Shown piece by piece: positions 17,123 through 26,567 of a stretch of 64,000 nucleotides of DNA. Numbering within the stretch: position 1 is the first letter of the stretch; every line of letters starts with the position of its first letter. The notes beneath the pieces are model-generated. The model saw only the letters and a list, made by a program, of their open reading frames with translations. It ran no database searches and was not told the DNA's origin. The stretch is from Sphingomonas sp. UNC305MFCol5.2 (GTDB lineage Bacteria > Pseudomonadota > Alphaproteobacteria > Sphingomonadales > Sphingomonadaceae), in assembly GCF_000712135.1 (NCBI RefSeq), contig NZ_JOOE01000001.1:496001-560000 (forward strand), read 5' to 3'. The position numbers and the translations under genes are program-made.

Positions 17123-17731
17123 ATGATGTACCGGTTTTGCAATGACCTAGCCAGTGATGCTCCGAGCGCCGCCACTCCGTCGATCGCGGGGCAGCTTCCT
17201 TGCGTCGCGAAAGAAGCACCGGCGATCCTGCTGCTCGACGGTGACTGCCGGCTCGTGCTTGCGAGCCCCGCGGCAAGCGCACTGCTAGGACCGGGCATGC
17301 CGCTTGAGCTGGTCTTTGGCAGATTGTCCGCATCTGACGCGCGTGGCGCCCATAAGCTTGCGACCGCCATGCGCGCCGTGCTGGCCGGCGGCGCGGCAAG
17401 CCGGACTCTTCGGGTCGGCGAGGCCGACACCGCTCTCGAAGTCCAGCTCGTGCCGCTGCGCAGCGACGAGGGCGTGGCCCAGGTGATCGCGACACTGCGC
17501 CCGCCCGGCGCCGATCGGGCGTTCCGCCTGTCCAGCCTCGCCCGGCGGTTCGGGCTCACGCCCGCCGAGGCGCGGCTGCTTGAAACATTATGCGCGGGCG
17601 CCTCGCTGCGCCAGGCCTCGGCGCATCTCGGCGTCGCGCGCACCACCGTGCGCACGCATCTGCAGCGCATCTTCGACAAATCGGGCGCACACCGGCAGGC
17701 GGATCTGGTCCGCATGGTGCTTGCCGCTTGA
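17123..17731 (+). CDS. LuxR-type helix-turn-helix regulator with PAS-like N-terminus
   Basis: 202 residues from ATG 17123 (AAAGGGATCTCG upstream; a second ATG follows at once). Residues about 30-115 look like a degenerate PAS sensor (AILLLDGDCRLVLASPAASALLG). The C-terminal domain is a clear LuxR/GerE helix-turn-helix: LTPAEARLLETLCAGASLRQ and AHLGVARTTVRTHLQRIFDK. Divergent from the ECF sigma gene across 46 bases, so the two promoters overlap. It is followed at 77 bases by a run of four small secreted-protein genes that may be its targets or share its transcript. Confidence 0.8.
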   Translation: MMYRFCNDLASDAPSAATPSIAGQLPCVAKEAPAILLLDGDCRLVLASPAASALLGPGMPLELVFGRLSASDARGAHKLATAMRAVLAGGAASRTLRVGEADTALEVQLVPLRSDEGVAQVIATLRPPGADRAFRLSSLARRFGLTPAEARLLETLCAGASLRQASAHLGVARTTVRTHLQRIFDKSGAHRQADLVRMVLAA

Positions 17732-17808
17732 GCAGAAACGCTTCCGTCATCCGAACGGATGACGCGCCGTTCGCCGCCGCTGCAGAAGACCGGGAAAGGA
17801 ATTTCGAG

Positions 17809-18438
17809 ATGCAGATGTTTCCGCTGATCGCTATATTTTCGCTCGCGAGCGCGTTCGGAGTGGCGGGCCAATCCACCCAAACTCCCAAAGCGAAGGCGAA
17901 GATCTTGACATCGCGGGGCATGCCCCCGTCGTCGGTCCCGGTCCGGCACGAGACGATCGAGCTCACCCATATCCCCGAGAGCATGATCCGGTTCCAAAAG
18001 CCGGCAGGATGGACAGTGAAGCGCGCCCCCGGCACGGGTAATGTCATCGGGCCCGCGCCGAACCTTTATGCGGAATTTTCCGGTGTTACGGTTCCCGGGC
18101 ACGAGTGCCGCGAATATGGCGTCGGCGCGACGATCGACTTGCGTCCCATACGCGCGAACGGCTTCCATCTGGTGGAGGCGATCCGCGAGAAGGTGCCGGT
18201 GCCCGCCGGCTATCAAAGCGAGATGGGCGGCTGGGCGCGCGACAACAACGGCCCGCCGGCGCTGGCCCAGGATTACAACATCACGACTCCCTTGTTCGCC
18301 AAGAGCATGGGCCTCGACCATCGCCGGTTCCCACGCCCATGTTGGGGCGGCCTGAGCGTTCGGCTGCGGATCAACGGGCCTGCGGGAATCGACCCGCTGA
18401 CCGGCCGACCCTATCCGCCGCGTCGTCCGGTGAATTGA
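17809..18438 (+). CDS. Secreted protein of unknown function (paralogue of the 19829-20434 gene)
   Basis: 209 residues; GGGAAAGGA precedes the ATG. A signal peptide (FPLIAIFSLASAFGVAGQS) directs export. No known domain is recognised. Two cysteines (in GHECREYG and RPCWGG) about 75 residues apart probably form a disulfide. Features shared with the product of the convergent gene at 19829-20434 are a Cys followed by an IDL/VDL strand and GFHL, then a second Cys, an R-L strand and the closing GPAGI[DE]P with a Pro/Arg-rich tail. Function cannot be assigned. Next gene starts 11 bases after the stop. Confidence 0.7.
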   Translation: MQMFPLIAIFSLASAFGVAGQSTQTPKAKAKILTSRGMPPSSVPVRHETIELTHIPESMIRFQKPAGWTVKRAPGTGNVIGPAPNLYAEFSGVTVPGHECREYGVGATIDLRPIRANGFHLVEAIREKVPVPAGYQSEMGGWARDNNGPPALAQDYNITTPLFAKSMGLDHRRFPRPCWGGLSVRLRINGPAGIDPLTGRPYPPRRPVN

Positions 18439-18449
18439 GGGGCGCGGTG

Positions 18450-18950
18450 ATGCCCCTCATGCCCCTGACGATCGCGGCGGTACTCGTCCTGACGCTGACG
18501 AGCCACACCGCCAACGCACAGGCGCGGCTATCCAACGGCGGACTGCGCGACATCGTCTCGCGCCCGATCGACCCGCGCGCGGCCGAGCGGCTCCGCGCTC
18601 GCATGCATCATCTCGTCGATCTCCCGGACGGGTCCTATATCGCTCAGGTCAATGGCCGAGGCGCACCGGTAACCCTTCGCAACGGCATGACCCTGGTCAT
18701 CTCGGGCAAGGGATTCGACCAGCGCCGAGCGCTCAGCATCGTGGGGTTGTTTCCCCAGGCCGCCGGATCGACGGGCGCCCAGCTCAAGATCCTCGACTGG
18801 AGCGACACGCGGATCACAGTGGTGGTCCCCGCCGATCAGACCTGGCTCACTGCCGACAGCGACACGGCGCGGCTGGTCGTCCAGGCGGTGCGCGCGAACG
18901 GAATCGAGCAGCGGCTGGTCATCCCCAATGTCCATTTCCGGGCTCGCTGA
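18450..18950 (+). CDS. Secreted protein with an IPT/TIG-like beta domain
   Basis: 166 residues; signal peptide to about residue 24 (SHTANAQA). The body contains GMTLVISGKGFDQRRALSIV followed by ITVVVPADQTWL and ARLVVQAVRANG, a pattern resembling immunoglobulin-like IPT/TIG folds (ISGKGF and V-x-VP strands); this fold call is tentative. No catalytic motif. GTGATG start region with GGGGCGCGG upstream, 11 bases behind the previous gene, so same operon. May be a surface or periplasmic partner of the large autotransporter nearby, which is only context. Confidence 0.6.
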   Translation: MPLMPLTIAAVLVLTLTSHTANAQARLSNGGLRDIVSRPIDPRAAERLRARMHHLVDLPDGSYIAQVNGRGAPVTLRNGMTLVISGKGFDQRRALSIVGLFPQAAGSTGAQLKILDWSDTRITVVVPADQTWLTADSDTARLVVQAVRANGIEQRLVIPNVHFRAR

Positions 18951-18982
18951 GGGTGCGGCGCCACGCGTTCTCAAGGAGAAAA

Positions 18983-19363
18983 ATGATGCGCTCCATCCTG
19001 CCCCTCGCCGCCCTCGTCCTGATCCCCGTCGGAGTTTCGGCGACTCCCGCTCCACTACATGCGCAACACGCGGTCGATCTCGCCGGAATTGTCGCGGGAA
19101 CCTATGAGGGCGATGTCGTCGCCGACACGCGTGGCGGATCGCAATCGGGCGTCGTCATTACGGTGAAGCGCGTAGCGAAGAACCTGGTCGAGATCTCGTG
19201 CGACTATCCGCGCGTACCGACCGTCCAGATCGCGCTGACGGCGGCCTCGGACGCGATCATTGCTGCGCGCCCGGGCAACGGCTTCCTGATCGAGCGGGCC
19301 AAGGATCCGAGGCGGCTCGACCTGTCGATCGACGGCGTCACGCTGATCGTCCACAAACGCTGA
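18983..19363 (+). CDS. Small secreted hypothetical protein
   Basis: 126 residues, ATG at 18983 set by CAAGGAGAAAA (a second ATG follows directly). Signal peptide ends near APLHAQ. The mature part is a short beta-rich domain (GTYEGDVVADTRGGSQSGVV, VEISCDYPRVPTVQ) with one cysteine. I recognise no family. Third gene of the secreted-protein operon, four bases before the next. Confidence 0.6.
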   Translation: MMRSILPLAALVLIPVGVSATPAPLHAQHAVDLAGIVAGTYEGDVVADTRGGSQSGVVITVKRVAKNLVEISCDYPRVPTVQIALTAASDAIIAARPGNGFLIERAKDPRRLDLSIDGVTLIVHKR

Positions 19364-19367
19364 CAGG

Positions 19368-19832
19368 GTGGCGATGCACCCGCTCATTGCTTACGCGCTG
19401 CTCGTCGCCGCGCCGCCGCTTTCGGGTATGCCGCAAACACGGCCGGGTCCGGAGGACGCATTGAAGCGGACCTGCGACGTGGCCGGCCCATGCCTGACGC
19501 CTGCGCTGTTCCTGGGAACGCGGCACAGTGGCCTGTTCTACCTCTCCGCGCAGCCGGGCTGTCGTCCGCCATCATGCCTGTTGATATCGATCGAACAGCG
19601 GCAGGCTTCCGGATACAGGCGCGCCTTCTACCAGCCAATCCGCGTCACACGCGCCGTCTTTGCCGAGGGCACGCCCGACGCATTGCGGCTCTTTCCCGAT
19701 CCGGGCGACGTCGAGCGCGGTCATGTGATCGTCGAGGGAATAGTCGTGTTCGATGCCGCTCGAGCGGGGGTGGCGCTCTCTCCGGTTCGAGCCCATTACA
19801 GCAAGTTCCCGCCGTCCGGACGCGTGCCCTAG
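19368..19832 (+). CDS. Small secreted Cys-containing hypothetical protein
   Basis: 154 residues with a short hydrophobic leader (MAMHPLIAYALLVAAPPLSG). The mature part has four cysteines, in RTCDVAGPCL and PGCRPPSCLL, suggesting two disulfides in the periplasm. No known family. The start follows the previous stop by four bases. Its own stop is shared through CTAG (19829-19832) with the convergent gene. Confidence 0.6.
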   Translation: MAMHPLIAYALLVAAPPLSGMPQTRPGPEDALKRTCDVAGPCLTPALFLGTRHSGLFYLSAQPGCRPPSCLLISIEQRQASGYRRAFYQPIRVTRAVFAEGTPDALRLFPDPGDVERGHVIVEGIVVFDAARAGVALSPVRAHYSKFPPSGRVP

Positions 19833-20434
19833 CGGCGCGGCTCTGGCGGGCGCGCGGAGTCGAACGGTTCGATTCCCGCCGGCCCCTCCAGCGTCATCGA
19901 GAGGCGATAGGCCGAACCGCATGTCATTCCCGCCTCAGCGCGCAGGGTAACCACCGGCGGGCGGATGCGGATTGCGATCGCACTCGGCAGATCGGTCGTC
20001 GCGTCGTTGCCCGCGGCGTCGATCGCGATCGCCTCCAGCACCGGCATCTCGTCCGCCCTGTCGCTTCCCTGTGGCAACGCATCGGCGCTGTACCCGGCCA
20101 GATGGAAGCCCCGCGCCAGCGCCATCGACAAATCGACCATGTCGTAGAACACCCCGCACGGAAGCGACGACATCGGCCGGCCCCGTGAGATGGCCAACGC
20201 AGTGCCCGCCATTGCCAGTGGGACCGGCTCCGTCCAGCCAAACGGTCGTCCCAGCGTAACTGCGCTCGACGGCAGTTTTTGCACGTTCACGCGGGTCGTC
20301 TGAAGCTGCGCATCCGCTGGCGGACGATCGGCCGGTATCGGCGGACTGGAAACCGGCGGTACCGACGTCGCGGTCACCTGCGCCTGGACCACGGGGGCAC
20401 ACATCAGGGCGATAAAAGCAAATGGTGTGCGCAT
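19829..20434 (-). CDS. Secreted hypothetical protein, paralogue of the 17809-18438 gene
   Basis: 201 residues; signal peptide ends VVQAQ. The body shares a layout with the plus-strand gene at 17809: GRPFGWT, then Cys (LPCGVFYDMVDL), RGFHL, a second Cys (GMTCGSAYRL) and the closing GPAGIEP with an Arg/Pro tail. Function unknown. ATG 20434 is preceded by AGGAGACGCC. It converges on the secreted-protein operon and is divergent from the autotransporter gene, with a 20-base dyad between. Confidence 0.65.
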   Translation of the reverse strand: MRTPFAFIALMCAPVVQAQVTATSVPPVSSPPIPADRPPADAQLQTTRVNVQKLPSSAVTLGRPFGWTEPVPLAMAGTALAISRGRPMSSLPCGVFYDMVDLSMALARGFHLAGYSADALPQGSDRADEMPVLEAIAIDAAGNDATTDLPSAIAIRIRPPVVTLRAEAGMTCGSAYRLSMTLEGPAGIEPFDSARPPEPRR

Positions 20435-20479
20435 GGGCGTCTCCTGCGGGGCAGGTCTTGCGCAATATCAGTGGCTTGC

Positions 20480-20499
20480 CGTCATGCGTTTGCATGACG
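20480..20499. promoter_or_regulatory. 20-bp perfect dyad upstream of the autotransporter
   Basis: CGTCATGCGTTTGCATGACG: 8-base arms around GTTT, in the 123-base divergent region. Size and symmetry fit a dimeric regulator site; the LuxR-type regulator at 17123 is a candidate binder, by proximity only. Confidence 0.45.
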
Positions 20500-20557
20500 C
20501 GGGCCCCGAGCGGGTCCCCTAGTCAAACCGCGAGAATCTTCGATCGGAGTTCCCGCC

Positions 20558-23500
20558 ATGTCGTACCGCCGTGCGTTCGTCCCCCCGCCCCGCCTCGCCA
20601 CTGCGCTTCTGGCCACGACCGTGCTCGCCGGCATTGCCGCGCCAGCACATGCGCAGAGCGTGACATGGAACGGATCTGCATCGACCGACTTCGACGATCC
20701 CGCCAACTGGAACGAGAATCGCGCACCCGCCCCCGCCGACACGATCATCGTCAACAATGATGCGAGTTCGTCGAACGCGCCGACCGAAGCCGGCGACAAG
20801 AGCGTCTATCGCGTACTCGTCGGGACCGCCGGCAATTCGAACGCGGTGCTGAACGTCGATGGCTCGCTGTTCTTCTCGGGCAGCAGTGATGGCCGGCCGC
20901 TCGATACGATCGGCGCGAATGGCGGCGCCGGCACGGTCAATGTGACCGGCGCGTGGCGATCCGTCGGCACCGTCGCCGGCGTCGGCAGCGGCAGCCGCGG
21001 CGTACTCTCCGCCGCGAGCGGCGGGCGGATCGAAACCGGCAACCTGTCGCTGGGCATCGCAGGCGGCGAAGGGCAACTCAATCTCGACATCGCATCGACG
21101 GTGCTGAGCGGCGATGTGCGCCTCGGCGACGCCGATAGCGGCGTGGGCAATGTCATGGCGCTCGCCGCGCAGTGGGACATGGACGATCTGACCGTCAACA
21201 CAGGTCGGTTGCAGGCCTATCTTGGCGAGCTCACCGCCGACACGGTTCGCATAAACCATAGCGGGCCGGACGATCGCATTGCGGAACTCGACGTCGGAGG
21301 CACCGCGACGGTCCTTACCGTCCAGGTTGGCGGCGAGTCGGGTCCCACTGGGCAGGAAACCGGAGTCACCGGCCGCGGCATCCTGAACATCAGCGGCACC
21401 CTGATCACCAGTCAGGCCTTCGTGCCTTCCGTCATTGGCTTCGGCGCCGGATCGGACGGCCAGGTGACGATGTCAGGCGGGACGTGGAACTCGGCCTATG
21501 CAGTCATGGCCGGGCTCCTTGGCGCCACCGGTACGCTCCGCATGTCCGACTTCAGCGACCTGGATGCGACGCAGGTGGTGATCGGCGCGCGCGGGGGCGC
21601 CGCGACGCTCAGCGTCTTCACCGGATCGCGGATCACTGCCGGGGATCTGATCATCGGGATGACGGGCGGATCGGGTTCCGCGGCTTTCGACCTCGTGTCC
21701 GGCGCCTCGCTGTCCGGCAGCCTGCACGTGGGCGGCTATTTCGGAGCGGGCCAGCAAGGCAGCCTGACGATCAGCGGCGGCAGCGCAGTCACCGCCGCTG
21801 CGAGCCAGAGCACGATCGGCATCGGGGCGGGATCGGTCGGTTCGGTATTGGTGTCGGGACAGATGTCGGCCTTGCGGTTCGGCGACACCGCGCTGATCGG
21901 CGCCATCGGGGGGACGGGATCGGTCGCGCTCGCCGATCAGGCCGTTTTCTCGGTCGCCGGGAATTTGATGGTCGGCGGGTTCGGAGGCGTCGGCACCGAC
22001 AACCCCGACGGGTTGGCGAGCAACGGCGCGGTATCGCTCGACCGATCGACTCTCGAGACCGGCGGCGAGGTCGTCCTGGGCAGCGCGGGAGCGACCGGTT
22101 CGATCGACCTGGCCAATCAGTCGGCCTGGACCGCCGCTGGCGGCGTCGCACTGGGCAGCGAATATGGCACCGGCAGAACGACGGTGGATAGCGGATCGAC
22201 GGTAACGATCGGCGGCAATCTCGGCGTCGGCGGTGCGATGGCGATCGACCCCGGCGACCAGTCGCTCCTGCTCGACGCGGGCGCCGGCTCGCTGCGCGTC
22301 GCCGGCGGCGGCACCGTCAGGGCCTCGAATCCCGACGCCCGCACCGGCATCGGCGTCGGGCTGGGCTCGGACGGCGAGGTCGTCGTGACCGGCGCGGGAT
22401 CGAGCCTCACGGTCGATGGCCAGGCCTATGCCGGCGCGTTCGGCGGGACGGGCATCATCGAAGTGATCGACAGCGGCACGCTGACCTTCAGCGGGATCGC
22501 TCTGATCGGATATCGCGCCGCGGGTATTCCGGGCAGCAGTACCTTCGGTTCGCTGACGGCGAGCACGGCTGTGATCAATTCGGTCGGCGTATCGGTGGGC
22601 GATGGGGCGGCCGGCGCGGTTTCGCTCGGCAACGGCGCTCTATGGGGGAATGCCGGGTCGCTCGACCTCGGCATCGACGCCGGCAGTGCCGAGGCCACGG
22701 TGACGAGCGGCAGCGAACTGGCGAGCAAGGGCCTGCTGCGTATCGGCGTGGGAAATGGTGCGGAGGGCGCGCTCGGTGTCGACGGCCCGGGCACGCGCTG
22801 GTCGCAGACGGGTGCGATCGTGCTCGGCGAATCCGGCAACGGCCGGATCAAGCTGACCGGGGGCGCAACCGCCGTCGTCCACCTCACCGACCAGGCCTTC
22901 ACGCTGGGCGATGCCGGCCAGGGCTCCCTCATTATCGACGGAGCGGGAACCACCTTCGCCCAAACCCATGGCAACTTCACGCTCGGGACGAACGGCGGCA
23001 CCGGCGGTATCGCCGCGCACAACGGCGGCGTGCTGACCGGCACCGGCGGCATCACCATCGGCGCTGGCGCGAACGCGGCGGGCGCACTCGAGGCCGATGG
23101 TGCCGGATCGGTCGTCCGGCTCGACGGCGCGGGCATTTTCGGAACCGCGGGCGGATCGGGCTTCGTCCGCGTCCTCGCCGGCGGGGCGATAGAACTCGGC
23201 TCCGACCAGGCCGTGACCAGGTTCGGCGAGGGCGTGGGCAGCACCGGCGAAATCGCCGCTTCGGGCGGCGGACAAGTCACGCTGCACGGACAGGTCGCCT
23301 TCGGCGGCGAAGCACCGGGCGGAAGTGCGTTCGGTAGCGTCGATGGCGCCGGCTCGCAATTCGCAGTGCTGGGCGGCCTGTTCGACATGACCGCCGGGAC
23401 GATCGAAGTCACCAATAGCGGCCGGCTGCTCACCGGCAGCGGAGCTAATATCGGCAGCCTCGGCGACGCGCCGTCTCGCGTGACGCTTTCGGGCACGGGC

Positions 23501-25054
23501 TCGAGCTGGACCAGTGGTTCCGACACTTATATCGGGGGACGCATCGCCGGGCCCGACTTCCTTCCCGGACAGGGTGTCGTGGAACTGCTCGGCGGCGCGA
23601 ATGCGAGCTTCGGCCGTCTTCATATCGCTTCCGAAGGCGGGACGGGAAGCCTGCTGGTGGACATGGATTCGAGCGTCGGCGCTGGAACCTATGCTCAGGG
23701 CTCGGGCGGCATCCTGACCATCGGCCTCGATCCCAATACAGCCGGCCGTGCCGGCCGGATCGATTCCGACGGCAACAGCTTCGTGCTCGCCGACGGCACG
23801 CATATCGCCTTCGTCAAGCAAGTCGCCGGGCGCTACCATATCGGCGATCGATACGAGATCCTCCTCTCGCGCTTCGCGCCGATCACTCGCGGCAGCATCA
23901 TCTTCGAAGGACTCGCTCGGCAAAGCCTGTTCGTCGGGCTCGTGCCTGTTTTCGAGAGCATTGGACAAGGCGAGGCGCTGTATCTCGATGTCGCGCAGCT
24001 CGCCTCGTTCATCTCGGTTGCGGGAACGCCGAACCAGGCCGCGGTGGCCGCCGCGGTCGACGGACCGGCGAACGCCGCGTCGATCAAGGCGGCGATCCTC
24101 GACCTCCAGACCGAAAGCGAAGCCCAAGGCGCCTTCGATGCATTGTCGGGCGAGATCTATCCAGGCGTCCTCACCGCGCTGGTCGAGGATTCGCGGCTCC
24201 CCCGCATGGCCGCGCTCAATCGTCTTACCGAAGCCGAAGGCGGAGCCGGCGCCTGGATGCAGGCGATCGGCAATTGGGGTGCGACCGGTGGGAACGGCAA
24301 TGCCGCGACGCTCGAGCGGGACACCAAGGGCGTGCTGATCGGCACGGACCTGGCGCTGGGCGAGAGCGGCCTGCGCGCCGGCCTTGCCGGGGGCTATTCG
24401 AACGGCAACTTCGGGATCGACGCGCGCGCCAGCCATGCCGACGTCAAATCCTATCACCTGCTCGGCTATGTCGGCGGCGGCTTCGGCAATGTCCAACTGC
24501 GCGCCGGCGCGGCCTATAGCTGGTCGAAGATCGACGCCGCGCGCTCGGTCACCTTCCCTGGCTTCGCCGATAATCTGCGCGGACGTTACGATGCCCGCAC
24601 CCTGCAGGGCTTCGGCGAACTTGGATACCGCGTGCCGCTGGGGACGGGCTGGGTCGAACCCTTTGCTGGCGTCTCCAGCGTCCGCGTACAGGCCGATGCC
24701 TTCACCGAGGGGGGCGGCGCGGCGCTAACCGTCGCTCGCCACAGCCGAACCACGACCGCGTCGACATTGGGCTTCAAGGGCGCGACCGCCATTACAGGAC
24801 CAATCGTGGCCGGGTTCACGCTCGGATGGCAGCACCGCTTTGACGCGACGGATTCACTATCGGAGATGCGGCTCGCCGGCAGCGCTCCGTTCACCATAGC
24901 GGGCGCACCACTGGCAAAGGATGCAGGGTTAGCGGAGATCTCGCTCGGCTGGCGCGTGGCGCCCGGGACATCGGTCGCCATTCGCTATTCAGGTGCCTTG
25001 GGGACCAAAACCAGCGACAACGGGGCCAAAGCGAGTTTGAGTATCGCTTTCTGA
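20558..25054 (+). CDS. Giant autotransporter (type Va), 1498 residues
   Basis: Signal peptide ends PAHAQS. Residues about 35-1130 are a passenger of many imperfect Gly/Ser-rich repeats (units such as TLTFSGIALIG, GGNLGVGGA, GALEADGAGSVVRLDGAGIF), expected to fold as a long beta-helix. A linker with the autochaperone-like region follows, then a 12-strand translocator from about residue 1226 (GAWMQAIGNWG) to the closing SLSIAF with terminal Phe. No protease triad or RGD is evident, so an adhesin or biofilm role is most likely. GGAG precedes the ATG by ten bases. The mean composition is like the surrounding genome, so no recent transfer signal. Confidence 0.88.
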   Translation: MSYRRAFVPPPRLATALLATTVLAGIAAPAHAQSVTWNGSASTDFDDPANWNENRAPAPADTIIVNNDASSSNAPTEAGDKSVYRVLVGTAGNSNAVLNVDGSLFFSGSSDGRPLDTIGANGGAGTVNVTGAWRSVGTVAGVGSGSRGVLSAASGGRIETGNLSLGIAGGEGQLNLDIASTVLSGDVRLGDADSGVGNVMALAAQWDMDDLTVNTGRLQAYLGELTADTVRINHSGPDDRIAELDVGGTATVLTVQVGGESGPTGQETGVTGRGILNISGTLITSQAFVPSVIGFGAGSDGQVTMSGGTWNSAYAVMAGLLGATGTLRMSDFSDLDATQVVIGARGGAATLSVFTGSRITAGDLIIGMTGGSGSAAFDLVSGASLSGSLHVGGYFGAGQQGSLTISGGSAVTAAASQSTIGIGAGSVGSVLVSGQMSALRFGDTALIGAIGGTGSVALADQAVFSVAGNLMVGGFGGVGTDNPDGLASNGAVSLDRSTLETGGEVVLGSAGATGSIDLANQSAWTAAGGVALGSEYGTGRTTVDSGSTVTIGGNLGVGGAMAIDPGDQSLLLDAGAGSLRVAGGGTVRASNPDARTGIGVGLGSDGEVVVTGAGSSLTVDGQAYAGAFGGTGIIEVIDSGTLTFSGIALIGYRAAGIPGSSTFGSLTASTAVINSVGVSVGDGAAGAVSLGNGALWGNAGSLDLGIDAGSAEATVTSGSELASKGLLRIGVGNGAEGALGVDGPGTRWSQTGAIVLGESGNGRIKLTGGATAVVHLTDQAFTLGDAGQGSLIIDGAGTTFAQTHGNFTLGTNGGTGGIAAHNGGVLTGTGGITIGAGANAAGALEADGAGSVVRLDGAGIFGTAGGSGFVRVLAGGAIELGSDQAVTRFGEGVGSTGEIAASGGGQVTLHGQVAFGGEAPGGSAFGSVDGAGSQFAVLGGLFDMTAGTIEVTNSGRLLTGSGANIGSLGDAPSRVTLSGTGSSWTSGSDTYIGGRIAGPDFLPGQGVVELLGGANASFGRLHIASEGGTGSLLVDMDSSVGAGTYAQGSGGILTIGLDPNTAGRAGRIDSDGNSFVLADGTHIAFVKQVAGRYHIGDRYEILLSRFAPITRGSIIFEGLARQSLFVGLVPVFESIGQGEALYLDVAQLASFISVAGTPNQAAVAAAVDGPANAASIKAAILDLQTESEAQGAFDALSGEIYPGVLTALVEDSRLPRMAALNRLTEAEGGAGAWMQAIGNWGATGGNGNAATLERDTKGVLIGTDLALGESGLRAGLAGGYSNGNFGIDARASHADVKSYHLLGYVGGGFGNVQLRAGAAYSWSKIDAARSVTFPGFADNLRGRYDARTLQGFGELGYRVPLGTGWVEPFAGVSSVRVQADAFTEGGGAALTVARHSRTTTASTLGFKGATAITGPIVAGFTLGWQHRFDATDSLSEMRLAGSAPFTIAGAPLAKDAGLAEISLGWRVAPGTSVAIRYSGALGTKTSDNGAKASLSIAF

Positions 25055-25119
25055 TCGTTGGCGGGCTGGATCTCGCAGGGGCGATCGATATCCGATGGCT
25101 GGAAGCGGGCCGTTTGCAG

Positions 25120-25836
25120 TCAGTCCGCTTTCGGGAGCGCGCCCGGATAAAGCGGCCGCTCACCTTCCCTCGCGAAGGATTTCGGAAACAGCACATTCAC
25201 TGCCATTGCGCCCAGGAGTGCCCCGGCGAGCTGGAAGAGGATGAACATCGGCACGTTGCGCGGAGCGATGCCGGAGAAGCTGTCGGTAAGGCTTCGCGCA
25301 ACCGTGATCGCGGGGTTGGCGAAGCTGGTCGACGAGGTGAACCAATAGGCGGCGGTGATGTACAGCGCGACAGCAGCAGGCACCAGGGACGGCCGCTGTC
25401 GTGCGATGCCGAGGATGGTGAGGACAAGTCCGAACGTCGCGACGGCCTCGCCGGCCCATTGTCCCGGCCCGGTCCGCATGTGCGTCGAGACCTGCAGTAT
25501 CGGGACCTCGAACATGAGATGCGTCAGCCACGCCCCGGCAATGCCGCATAGCAGCTGGGTCAGCACATAGGGCGCGATGTCGCGCCACCCGAGCGCGCCG
25601 CGAATCGCCATGACGAGAGAAACCGCCGGGTTGAGATGGGCGCCGGAGATGGGGCCCAGGATCGTGATCAGCACGAACAGCATTGCGCCGGTCGCCGCGC
25701 TGTTCGCCAGGAGCGCCAAGGCGACGTTGCCGCCCGCCAGGCGCTCCGCCATGATTCCGGACCCGATCACCGCCGCGAATAGCATGGCCGAACCGAAGCC
25801 CTCGGCCAGCAGGCGACGCGCGAGCGGCGCGGTCAC
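25120..25836 (-). CDS. aqpS: Aquaglyceroporin of arsenic operon (AqpS-like)
   Basis: 238 residues, six hydrophobic helices and both channel motifs: HLNPAVS and FANPAIT. The GTG at 25836 overlaps the arsH stop (GTGA), fixing the start. In Sinorhizobium meliloti AqpS replaces an arsenite pump: ArsC reduces arsenate and the channel lets arsenite leave down its gradient (established for that organism). No arsB or acr3 gene is in this operon, so the same downhill route is expected. Last gene of the arsRCN-H-aqpS unit. Confidence 0.85.
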   Translation of the reverse strand: MTAPLARRLLAEGFGSAMLFAAVIGSGIMAERLAGGNVALALLANSAATGAMLFVLITILGPISGAHLNPAVSLVMAIRGALGWRDIAPYVLTQLLCGIAGAWLTHLMFEVPILQVSTHMRTGPGQWAGEAVATFGLVLTILGIARQRPSLVPAAVALYITAAYWFTSSTSFANPAITVARSLTDSFSGIAPRNVPMFILFQLAGALLGAMAVNVLFPKSFAREGERPLYPGALPKAD

Positions 25837-26567
25837 TTGGCGGTGGCCGCCAGTTCGGAGAGGGCGGCAAGATGCTCGGCACCCGCCGGGCGCCGGCCTT
25901 CTGTCCGGCGCTCCGAATAGCGATCCGTCAGATATGCGCTGCGGCCGCGGGTCAGCAGCGTGAACTTGACCAGTTCCTCCATCACATCGACGACGCGATC
26001 GTAGAGCGGGCCAGGTTTCATCCTGCCGGCGTCGTCGAATTCGGAATAGGCCTTGGGCACGCTCGACTGGTTGGGGATGGTGATCATCCGCATCCAGCGA
26101 CCGAGCAGGCGTAGCGTGTTCACCGCGTTGAACGACTGGCTCCCCCCGGAGACCTGCATGACGGCGAGCGTGCGCCCCTGGGTAGGCCGGATGCCGCGAT
26201 CCTCCAGCGGCAGCCAGTCGATTTGTGCCTTCAGGATTGCGGTGATCGCGCCGTGCCGCTCGGGCGAGCACCAGACCTGCCCCTCGGACCAGAGCGAGAG
26301 TGCGCGCAACTCGGCAACCTTGGGGTGGTCGCTGGCGACGCTGTCGGGCATCGGCAGGCCGGCGGGATCGAACACCCGCGTCTCGCACCCGAAGGCCTGC
26401 AGAAGCCGCTCCGCCTCCAATATCAGCAGCTTGCTGTAGGAGCGCTCGCGAAGCGACCCATAGAGTAGCAAGATGCGCGGCGAATGGGACGCGATACAGG
26501 GGGTATCGAGCACCCGCGACAGCGACGGGTCAGCAAAGGCGGGATCGATATTGGGGAGCGCGCTCAT
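25833..26567 (-). CDS. arsH: ArsH, NADPH-dependent FMN reductase for organoarsenicals
   Basis: 244 residues of the flavodoxin-like ArsH family. FMN-binding loop [15 protein letters not shown] at about 34-48, and the signatures [20 protein letters not shown] and [20 protein letters not shown] are those of ArsH. Family members oxidise trivalent methyl- and aromatic arsenicals using NADPH. ATG 26567 overlaps the arsN stop by four bases; its own stop overlaps the aqpS GTG. Cytoplasmic. Confidence 0.93.
   Translation of the reverse strand: MSALPNIDPAFADPSLSRVLDTPCIASHSPRILLLYGSLRERSYSKLLILEAERLLQAFGCETRVFDPAGLPMPDSVASDHPKVAELRALSLWSEGQVWCSPERHGAITAILKAQIDWLPLEDRGIRPTQGRTLAVMQVSGGSQSFNAVNTLRLLGRWMRMITIPNQSSVPKAYSEFDDAGRMKPGPLYDRVVDVMEELVKFTLLTRGRSAYLTDRYSERRTEGRRPAGAEHLAALSELAATAK

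Noticed and set aside
19868-19890. GGTTCGATTCCCGCCGGC looks like the T-arm and 3' end of a tRNA
   Set aside because: The five bases before the loop cannot pair with CCGCC, no D or anticodon arm fits upstream, and the site is inside a secreted-protein gene.
22426-24496. Long minus-strand frames opposite the autotransporter
   Set aside because: Low-complexity Pro/Ser/Ala products that mirror the repeats of the real gene.
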